Source of the DNA: Candidatus Latescibacterota bacterium
GTDB lineage: Bacteria > Latescibacterota > UBA2968 > UBA8231
Assembly (NCBI GenBank): GCA_022827165.1
Contig: JAJDTN010000450.1
Location: forward strand, 1 to 15,321
Length of the DNA stretch: 15,321 nt
Direction of reading: 5' to 3'
The notes beneath the pieces were generated by a model. The model saw nothing but the letters and a program-made list of their open reading frames with translations. It made no database searches and had not been told where the DNA came from. Position numbers and translations under genes: made by a program. How positions within the stretch are numbered: the first letter of the stretch is position 1; each line of letters starts with the position of its first letter. Below are positions 6,268 to 15,321 of the stretch, piece after piece.

Positions 6268-6299
6268 AACCTCATCCCAATCAGGAAGGATGACCACCC

Positions 6300-6677
6300 A
6301 TGGCCGTGCTCCTGCACACCCGCGTCCGAGTCAGCGACCTGGACCGCTCTATCGACTGGTACTGCAAGCATCTGGGTTTCGAGGTCCTCAGCCGCACGGA
6401 CAAGTCCCCCGCGGGCAATCACATCGCTCACCTCGAGCTGCCGGGCAACGACCACACACTCGAGTTTACCTGGTCGCCCGAGTATGTGCTGAAGGTCCCC
6501 GAGGACCTGCTTCATTTCGCTATCGGCGTGCCGAATCTGATCGATTTCTGCGACCGGCTGGAGAAGGACGGCATCGAGATCTGGCCGGCGGACTGGCGGG
6601 CCAGTTTTCCCGCGGGACGGAAGATGGCCTTCATAGACGATCCGGACGGATACGAGATCGAGTTGCTCGAGCGCTGA
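6300..6677 (+). CDS. Glyoxalase I-like VOC family metalloprotein
   Basis: This 125-residue protein has the vicinal oxygen chelate fold and is closest in pattern to lactoylglutathione lyase, which converts the methylglyoxal-thiol adduct to the hydroxyacyl thioester. The four metal ligands of the GloA type appear present: H6 (LLHTRVRVSDLDRSIDWY), E55 (HTLEFTW), H72 (LLHFAIGV) and E121 (DDPDGYEIELLER). It is shorter in the middle than E. coli GloA. A glutathione, bacillithiol or other thiol substrate, or a different VOC reaction, cannot be told apart. The ATG follows AGGAAGGA at nine bases. The gene stands alone on the plus strand, between the tRNA-Leu terminator and a convergent ATPase gene 21 bases away, with its own AT-rich upstream region. 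Confidence 0.85.
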   Translation: MAVLLHTRVRVSDLDRSIDWYCKHLGFEVLSRTDKSPAGNHIAHLELPGNDHTLEFTWSPEYVLKVPEDLLHFAIGVPNLIDFCDRLEKDGIEIWPADWRASFPAGRKMAFIDDPDGYEIELLER

Positions 6678-6684
6678 AGGCCAC

Positions 6685-6712
6685 TCCGGCGGAACGGATC
6701 ACCGCCGCCGGA
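6685..6712. terminator. Hairpin between convergent genes
   Basis: TCCGGCGG (6685-6692) and CCGCCGGA (6705-6712) form a perfect 8-bp stem with a 12-base loop. It covers the gap after the VOC gene and the stop codon of the convergent ATPase gene. It could act on both strands, but neither side has a T tract. Confidence 0.35.
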
Positions 6713-8156
6713 CGGCCCCGGGATACCTGGAGAGGATGAAGTCGCGAGCCGTCCGCCCTCCCACCAGGTCGTGGTTGTTCCGCAGGCACCAGACCCGGAA
6801 TGCATCGAGAAGGCTCTCCTCCCCCTCCGGGATCCCGGCACGGCGCGCGTAGTCGAGCAGGATCGACTCGTACTGACTCTTGCCAGGGAGATCGAGAAAC
6901 ACCTTGAGGGCGAAGCGGTCGTCGAGGGCCCGCCTCTCGTCGAGACGCTGGAAGGCCTGGGGATCGTAAGGCCCGGGTGCGGGCGGGGCCGTGGTCCTCC
7001 TGTCCGCCGGTGCATCCTCCACCTGCAGGGGGGGCGGGCCCTGAGGCCTGTCCCCTTCGCGGTCGATCAGGTCCTTGAAGTTCGAGGTGGCGTAGAAGAC
7101 CAGGTTCACGGGGACCTGCTCGAGGCCGCCGTCCAGGACGCTCGACAGGGCCCTGGCCGAAGAGCCGCGGCGGTCGAGGCCGATGTTGTCGAGGACGGCG
7201 ATGAACCGCTCCCTCCGGTGCCGCACGAGAGCGAACAACCGGGTAAGGAGTTCGTAGCTGGCGGCCGGGACTTCGACGCCGCGGAGCCCCCGCTCCCAGT
7301 ACCGGGTGATGAGTCCGCGGATCAGGGAGGACTTGCCGCATCCCCGCGGCCCCCAGATGAGGGCATTGTGGGCCCGGTACCCGTCCAGGAGGTTGCGCGT
7401 GTTCCCCTCCAGGAGCCGCATGCGCTCCTCGTTGCCCGCCAGCCACCTGAGGTCGAAGGCATCGAAGTCGCGGATGGGGGTGAGCCCGGGCCGGCCGGCC
7501 TCGACGAGCTCCAGGCGATAGGCGGGGCAGCCCTGTTCCCTCCCGAGGCCGAAGCGGTGGACCAACTCGCCCAGGCCGCCGACCAACTCCTGCCAATCGG
7601 GAGACGCCTCCTCGAACCGTTCGCGCAACCGGCAGTGGTAGCTGGAGGCCGACCAGGGAGGGGCCTCCATCGCCCAGGGGTCGGGGGTGACCGCCGCCTC
7701 GCGGGGGGCCCCGGGCTCGGGACCGGATGCGGCCTCGCCGACGCAGGCGTCGACTGCCTGCGCAACCGACCTGAGCCGCCGCAGGTCCTCGACCATCCTC
7801 TCGGAGAAGACGGCGGGCACGCCCTCCGGCCCCAGGACGGCGCACCGCCGCAGATAGGGGTGCGAATCGTCGGTGCAGATACGGTCGCCGAGGTACCGGA
7901 CGAAGGATCCGGTCCGGGACGCGGAGACCGCCGTGCACGCCTCGATGAGACGCCATCGGCTGGCGGTCAGCCGGGCGTCGTCCCGGCAGGTTCCGGCCCG
8001 GGCGGAGCGGTCCAGCAGATCGCCGGCGGCCCGGACCACGGCCGGAGGCAGGATCGGCCAGTCGGCCAGAATGGCCTCCAGCAGGCCCCGGGCACTCGCA
8101 GGTGAGGCCGGGGCATCGTTGGCCGCGCCCGTGGGCCGGCGGACACACCCCGTCAA
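6699..8156 (-). CDS. DUF815-type P-loop ATPase
   Basis: The C-terminal half matches the DUF815 AAA-like family, whose function is not established. Counting from the TTG at 8156 (485 residues), Walker A is GPRGCGKS (269-276), followed by SSLIRGLITRYWERGLRGVEVP. Walker B is FIAVLDNI (319-326), in which the usual second Asp is Asn (N324). LDGGLEQVPVNLVFYATSN (341-359) holds the sensor, and DDRFALKVFLDLP (412-424) is the conserved tail motif. A Pro-rich insert occupies about 370-400. Residues 1-230 are helical and variable, as in relatives. The TTG start is chosen because AGGAAG lies five bases before it and it overlaps the upstream stop as TTGA; a GTG further in is an alternative. There is no signal peptide. 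It converges on the VOC gene. Confidence 0.78.
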   Translation of the reverse strand: MTGCVRRPTGAANDAPASPASARGLLEAILADWPILPPAVVRAAGDLLDRSARAGTCRDDARLTASRWRLIEACTAVSASRTGSFVRYLGDRICTDDSHPYLRRCAVLGPEGVPAVFSERMVEDLRRLRSVAQAVDACVGEAASGPEPGAPREAAVTPDPWAMEAPPWSASSYHCRLRERFEEASPDWQELVGGLGELVHRFGLGREQGCPAYRLELVEAGRPGLTPIRDFDAFDLRWLAGNEERMRLLEGNTRNLLDGYRAHNALIWGPRGCGKSSLIRGLITRYWERGLRGVEVPAASYELLTRLFALVRHRRERFIAVLDNIGLDRRGSSARALSSVLDGGLEQVPVNLVFYATSNFKDLIDREGDRPQGPPPLQVEDAPADRRTTAPPAPGPYDPQAFQRLDERRALDDRFALKVFLDLPGKSQYESILLDYARRAGIPEGEESLLDAFRVWCLRNNHDLVGGRTARDFILSRYPGAVRRR

Positions 8157-8425
8157 GGGCGCTTCCTGGTCCAAAGGGGGCCGTCCGGAGTGTCGGTGAC
8201 CATCACCCCCGCGGCGATGTCGGTGAGGTTCATCACGTGCTCGACCTCGAACCACCGGTACGTCAGATAGCGCTTGAGCACATCGTAGAAGAGGAAGCAC
8301 CGGAAGTTCCCGATGTGGGAGTAGTCCCACACCGTCGGGCCGCAGCTGTACATCCGCACTCTCCCGGGCTCGAGGGGCTCGAAGGAGCGCTTGCCTCGGC
8401 TGGGAGTGTCGTGGAAGCGGATCAT
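8153..8425 (-). CDS. N-terminal fragment of cysteinyl-tRNA synthetase (90 aa, truncated)
   Basis: The 90-residue product reproduces the first 70 or so residues of CysRS: IRFHDT, then SFEPLEPGRVRMYSCGPTVW (15-34) with the first zinc-ligand cysteine C28, the class I HIGN motif (37-40), YDVLKRYLTYRWFEVEHVMN and LTD (67-69). Then similarity stops and the chain ends at residue 90 after WTRKRP. Full CysRS is about 460 residues; the other zinc ligands, the KMSKS loop and the anticodon domain are missing, so it cannot charge tRNA. No stop or frameshift interrupts the part that is present. Its ATG overlaps the stop of a 20-codon ORF (ATGA), and its TGA overlaps the TTG start of the DUF815 gene. It is either a decaying remnant of a cysS copy or a small protein kept for coupling. 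A functional cysS is presumably elsewhere. Confidence 0.7.
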   Translation of the reverse strand: MIRFHDTPSRGKRSFEPLEPGRVRMYSCGPTVWDYSHIGNFRCFLFYDVLKRYLTYRWFEVEHVMNLTDIAAGVMVTDTPDGPLWTRKRP

Positions 8426-8484
8426 CGGGCCCGCCTGGACTCCCGCCGGGAGAGGCTGATGGTCTGTCTCTCGGAGAGCTCCAT
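8422..8484 (-). CDS. 20-codon ORF before the CysRS fragment
   Basis: An ATG at 8484, preceded by AGGTGG, opens a 20-residue frame that begins MELSERQTIS and ends in an Arg-rich tail (SRRESRRAR). Its TGA overlaps the ATG of the CysRS fragment as ATGA. The tail uses CGG, AGG and CGA codons. It may be a leader peptide or simply chance; the coupling geometry is the only support. Confidence 0.25.
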   Translation of the reverse strand: MELSERQTISLSRRESRRAR

Positions 8485-8528
8485 GGCCACCTGTCGGTCG
8501 CTGGGAACCACCACTTCCGACGCTGGGA

Positions 8529-8558
8529 GAAGGGGCCGCAGATCCATGCGGCCCCTTC
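8529..8558 (-). terminator. Hairpin downstream of tRNA-Arg
   Basis: A perfect 12-bp stem, GAAGGGGCCGCA with TGCGGCCCCTTC, has a 6-base loop. It lies about 50 bases past the tRNA-Arg 3' end on its transcript, followed by TCCCAGC rather than a run of T. It is probably the tRNA terminator, or an attenuating hairpin in the leader of the CysRS-fragment/DUF815 transcript. The rest of 8485-8606 shows no gene. Confidence 0.5.
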
Positions 8559-8606
8559 GACCCGGACCTCGAGGGATCCCGGGGAACGGATTCCGACTCG
8601 AGCCGC

Positions 8607-8683
8607 TGGTACCCCCGACAGGATTCGAACCTGTGACCCACAGATTAGGAATCTGTTGCTCTATCCTGCTGAGCTACGGGGGC
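8607..8683 (-). tRNA. tRNA-Arg (anticodon CCT)
   Basis: A complete 77-base tRNA including an encoded CCA (8609-8607). The acceptor GCCCCCG (8683-8677) pairs with CGGGGGT, with one G-U at the first pair. The anticodon stem is ACAGA/TCTGT around loop TTCCTAA, giving anticodon CCT (8649-8647), which reads AGG. The T-arm ACAGGTTCGAATCCTGT is standard. AGG is usually a minor Arg codon in high-GC genomes. Confidence 0.97.
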
Positions 8684-8754
8684 AAGAGGGACGATGGGAA
8701 CTCCCGGGGTCGGAAAATGGATACGGTTCTTCCGTCTCGGGAGCCATCCCGAAT

Positions 8755-8783
8755 AGGGTACGGGCGGCGGCGGCGGCGGTCAA
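8755..8783 (-). promoter_or_regulatory. Promoter of tRNA-Arg
   Basis: On the minus strand TTGACC (8783-8778), a 17-base spacer and TACCCT (8760-8755) give a start near 8748 and a pre-tRNA leader of about 65 bases. The spacer consists almost wholly of GCC repeats. The spacing is ideal; the -10 matches TATAAT only at T1, A2 and T6. Confidence 0.55.
8761..8779. repeat. CGG trinucleotide repeat
   Basis: Five uninterrupted CGG units (8765-8779), preceded by CGGG, fill the spacer of the tRNA-Arg promoter. Short repeats of this kind can change length in steps of three by slippage. Confidence 0.6.
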
Positions 8784-8826
8784 TGAACCGCGGGGCGATG
8801 GCCCGGGCAGCGGGCTCTGCGAGCTG

Positions 8827-8855
8827 TTGACAGGCCCCGGGGGCCGGCCTACCTT
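8827..8855 (+). promoter_or_regulatory. Promoter of the ACIII operon
   Basis: TTGACA (8827-8832), a 17-base spacer and TACCTT (8850-8855) give a start near 8862 and a leader of about 120 bases before actA. The -35 is perfect; the -10 fits TATAAT at three of six but resembles the other -10 candidates here. The spacer contains a perfect 13-base palindrome, GGCCCC-G-GGGGCC (8833-8845). The promoter is back to back with that of tRNA-Arg, the two -35 boxes being 43 bases apart. Confidence 0.6.
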
Positions 8856-8874
8856 ACAGCCCTCGTTCGACCCG

Positions 8875-8902
8875 CGTCGCGAGACCTGCCACTCCGTCGC
8901 GA
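8875..8902 (+). repeat. Paired direct repeat in the ACIII leader
   Basis: CGTCGCGA occurs at 8875-8882 and again at 8895-8902, exactly 20 bases apart, about two helical turns. A related CGTTCGA lies at 8864-8870. The pair sits just downstream of the expected start of the actA transcript. The rest of the leader (8903-8980) shows no clear structure. Confidence 0.5.
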
Positions 8903-8980
8903 CTCCCCGCACTGAAACAGAGCACCGCAAACCGCCCTCCTTGGCCCGAGGCAGGCCAGGGTCCGGCTCCGAGTGTGTAG

Positions 8981-9633
8981 ATGGCGCAGGTTTTCCATCG
9001 CAGCATCAACTGGGTCGCCAAGCTGTCCATCCTCCTCCTGCTCGCCCTCGCCGGTCTGTTCCTCGCTATCCTGTTGAACATCAACCGGCTCGACTACGTC
9101 AGCCACGTGGGCCTGGCCAAGGACCAGCCGGTCCCCTTCTCGCACAAACACCACGTCACCGGCATGGGCATCGACTGCCGGTACTGCCACACGAGCGTCG
9201 AGGAGTCCGCCTTCGCCGGCATCCCGCCCGTGGAGACGTGCATGAGTTGCCACTCCCTGGTCTGGACCGAGGCCCCGCTGCTCGAGCCCGTCCGCGCGGC
9301 CTGGCGGGACGAGGTTCCGCTGCAGTGGACCCGGATCCACGACCTGCCCGACTTCGTGTACTTCCGGCACGACATCCACGTCGCCAAGGGGGTCGGCTGC
9401 ACCAGCTGTCACGGACCGGTCGACCAGATGCCCCTCATGTACAAGGAGAACACCCTGAACATGGAGTGGTGCCTCGAGTGTCACCGCGAGCCCGAGAGGC
9501 AGATCCGGCCTCGCGACCAGGTGTTTGACGTGACCTGGTCCCCCCCCGCTGACCAGGAGCGCGCCGGAGCGCGGCTGGTGGAGGAGTACGACGTGCAGGT
9601 TTCGCAGCTGACCGACTGTTCGGTCTGTCACCT

Positions 9634-9637
<4 letters not shown>
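8981..9637 (+). CDS. actA: Alternative complex III subunit ActA, pentahaem cytochrome c
   Basis: ActA is the multihaem cytochrome c subunit of ACIII, a quinol-oxidising respiratory complex that replaces cytochrome bc1. The 218-residue protein has one N-terminal membrane helix (about 14-33) and five CxxCH haem sites: C66-H70, C87-H91, C140-H144, C164-H168 and C213-H217. The pentahaem type is one of the known ActA forms. PVPFSHKHHVTGMGIDCRYCH and MPLMYKENTLNMEWCLECHREPE are recognisable family stretches. The haem domain should lie outside the cytoplasmic membrane, where cytochrome c maturation occurs. The Shine-Dalgarno is weak (CCGAG). The stop overlaps the GTG start of actB as GTGA, so the two are translationally coupled. 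It is the first gene of the operon, behind a leader of about 120 bases. Confidence 0.95.
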
Positions 9638-12687
<3,050 letters not shown>

Positions 12688-12688
12688 G

Positions 12689-14062
<1,374 letters not shown>

Positions 14063-14066
14063 CCGG

Positions 14067-14612
14067 ATGAACGACCCCGCCCCCGCCGCAGCCCATGGCC
14101 TGATGGCCGAGTTCGAACGTCCCGAGGATCTCCTCGCGGCGGCGAAGAAGGCCTACGCCGAAGGCTACCGGCGCATGGACGCCTACTCCCCCCTGCCGAT
14201 CCACGGCCTGGCGGCGGCGATCGGGTTCCCGCGCACGAACCTGCCCATCGGCACCTTCCTGTGCGGACTGCTCGGCGGAGTGTGCGGCTACGGCCTGCAA
14301 TACTGGGTGCACGTCATCGACTACCCGATCAATATCGGCGGCCGGCCGATGCACTCCGGTCCGATGTTCATCCCCGTCACCTTCGAGCTGACCATCCTCT
14401 TTGCGGCCATCGGCACCGTGGTTGGGCTGATCCTGCTCAACCGGCTGCCCCAGCCCCACCATCCGGTCTTCAACGTGCCCGCCTTCGAGCGCGCCAGCCA
14501 GGACCGTTTCTTCCTGTGCATCGAGTCCGAAGACGATCGCTACGACGCGGGCTCGACCCGGACCTTCCTCGAGGGATTGGGAGCGGTGGAGGTCTCGGAG
14601 GTGCAACCCTGA
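14067..14612 (+). CDS. actD: Alternative complex III subunit ActD (DUF3341)
   Basis: ActD is a membrane subunit of ACIII without a known cofactor; it helps hold the complex together. The 181-residue protein has the family start, GLMAEFERPEDLLAAAKKAY, an ALxxY-like A-Y-S-P-L-P-I-H-G segment (39-47), two membrane helices (about 60-80 and 101-125) and a soluble C-terminal domain with HPVFNVPAFERASQDRFFLC. The conserved stretch GGRPMHSGPMFIPVTFELTI (91-110) links the two helices. It starts four bases after the actC stop and ends two bases before the actE start. Length and layout are those of the family. Confidence 0.93.
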   Translation: MNDPAPAAAHGLMAEFERPEDLLAAAKKAYAEGYRRMDAYSPLPIHGLAAAIGFPRTNLPIGTFLCGLLGGVCGYGLQYWVHVIDYPINIGGRPMHSGPMFIPVTFELTILFAAIGTVVGLILLNRLPQPHHPVFNVPAFERASQDRFFLCIESEDDRYDAGSTRTFLEGLGAVEVSEVQP

Positions 14613-14614
14613 CA

Positions 14615-15193
14615 ATGACGCGCGCCACCCTCCTCCGCGCGGCCCTGGCGGCTTTGCTCCTGCTGCCGGGATGCGACCTGCGCCAACGCATGTACGACCA
14701 GCCCAAGTACGAGGCGCACGAAGCGACTCCCTTCTTCGACGACGGCCTGAGCGCCCGGCCGGCCGTGGAGGGCACCGTCGCCCGGGGCCAGCTCCGCTTC
14801 GACGAGCACTACTGGGAAGGCCGGGTCGATGGAGAGCTGGCTGCGGCTCTGCCCGCCCGGGTGGCCTTCGACCGCGGTCTGCTCGACCGGGGCCGCGAGA
14901 GGTTCGAGATTTTCTGCTCTCCCTGCCACGGCCGCACCGGCCGCGGCGACGGCATGATCGTGCAACGAGGCCTGAAGCGGCCCCCCTCCTTCCACGAGGA
15001 GCGCCTGCGGGAGGCGGCCATCGGCTATTTCTACGACGTTCAGACCAACGGGTTCGGCGCCATGTTCAGCTACGCCTCGCGAGTCCCCGTTCCGGACCGC
15101 TGGGCCATCGCCGCCTACGTCCGGGCCCTGCAACTGAGCCAGCGCGCCGAGTTCGACCAGCTGCCCCCTGAAGATCAGAGACAGCTTCCGTGA
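14615..15193 (+). CDS. actE: Alternative complex III subunit ActE, monohaem cytochrome c lipoprotein
   Basis: ActE is the monohaem cytochrome c subunit that can pass electrons on toward a soluble cytochrome or the oxidase. The 192-residue product starts with a lipoprotein signal (LLLLPGC, lipid Cys at C20). The family segment MYDQPKYEAHEATPFFDDG (26-44) and the RGQL motif (57-60) follow. The haem site is CSPCH (101-105), and M150 in GFGAMFSYASRVP is the probable second axial ligand. WAIAAYVRALQLSQ closes the cytochrome fold. The ATG follows the actD stop after two bases. The stop overlaps the GTG of the next gene as GTGA. Confidence 0.94.
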   Translation: MTRATLLRAALAALLLLPGCDLRQRMYDQPKYEAHEATPFFDDGLSARPAVEGTVARGQLRFDEHYWEGRVDGELAAALPARVAFDRGLLDRGRERFEIFCSPCHGRTGRGDGMIVQRGLKRPPSFHEERLREAAIGYFYDVQTNGFGAMFSYASRVPVPDRWAIAAYVRALQLSQRAEFDQLPPEDQRQLP

Positions 15194-15321
15194 ACGGCGA
15201 TCTGAACCAGCAACTGCTCAGCCAGAGCGAAGCCCTGGAGCCCCGCTTCGCGGGCTGCCGTCGCGTCGCCCTGATCGCCGCCCTGGCCGGCATTGCCCTC
15301 ACCGCCTTCGGGTACCTGACC
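15190..15321 (+). CDS. actF: Probable alternative complex III subunit ActF, N-terminal part (cut by window edge)
   Basis: A GTG at 15190, overlapping the actE stop as GTGA, opens a frame that runs to the window end, 44 codons. It reads a hydrophilic start (NGDLNQQLLSQSEALEPRF) followed by the beginning of a hydrophobic helix (VALIAALAGIALTAFGYL). ActF is a membrane subunit related to ActC and NrfD and usually follows actE. The identification rests mainly on gene order; the fragment is too short to show motifs. Confidence 0.8.
   Translation, partial: MNGDLNQQLLSQSEALEPRFAGCRRVALIAALAGIALTAFGYLT

Noticed and set aside
6771..8105. A 444-codon plus-strand frame opposite the DUF815 gene
   Set aside because: It is antisense to the motif-bearing ATPase and shows no domain or start signal.
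6631..8148. A 505-codon minus-strand frame overlapping the DUF815 gene
   Set aside because: A different frame from the one with Walker A and the DUF815 motifs; the product is low-complexity Arg/Pro/Gly.
8485..8606. T-box riboswitch upstream of the CysRS fragment (GTGGTGGTTCCCAGCG resembles a T-box core)
   Set aside because: The core match is poor, no Stem I with a Cys specifier was found, and the space is too short for a full T-box leader.
8607..8683. tRNA-Arg as an integration site for a mobile element
   Set aside because: No integrase and no repeated copy of the tRNA 3' end were seen in the window.

Overview
The window is very GC-rich (roughly two thirds G+C by eye) bacterial chromosomal DNA. 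It is densely coded, with many 4-base start/stop overlaps. A complete-looking alternative complex III (ACIII) operon, a short Bacteroidota-like primary sigma factor that lacks region 1.1, and a DnaC-like loader all fit an uncultured, high-GC, respiring Gram-negative lineage, perhaps in or near the FCB/Gemmatimonadota/Eisenbacteria area. That placement is inference; no rRNA marker is present. I saw no insertion sequence, phage gene or CRISPR array.

Left block (1-5975, all minus strand, read right to left): smpB, a zinc-cysteine-rich DnaC/DnaI-like ATPase and rph form a tight operon with 4-base overlaps. A good promoter then drives a sigma-70 factor, followed by a 49-residue small protein and a HisN-type phosphatase, apparently linked by a 15-codon mini-ORF. 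A small lipoprotein gene and the 5' part of RNase R, cut by the window edge, complete the block. SmpB, RNase PH and RNase R together make this a translation-rescue and RNA-processing neighbourhood.

Middle (5976-8980): tRNA-Leu(CAG) with its own promoter and a very strong intrinsic terminator lies on the plus strand. It is followed by an AT-richer stretch and a glyoxalase/VOC gene. Convergent to that, on the minus strand, is a DUF815-type ATPase whose TTG start overlaps the stop of a 90-residue cysteinyl-tRNA synthetase N-terminal fragment. Upstream of these are a hairpin and tRNA-Arg(CCT). The fragment and its coupling to the ATPase are the oddest part of the window.

Right block (8981-15321, plus strand): actA, actB, actC, actD, actE and the start of actF encode ACIII, which oxidises membrane quinol and passes electrons through haem c and Fe-S centres toward a terminal oxidase. 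The operon has a well-spaced promoter, divergent from that of tRNA-Arg, and a leader of about 120 bases with repeated motifs. Several putative promoters here share a TTGAC -35 and a -10 of the form TAnnYT rather than TATAAT.
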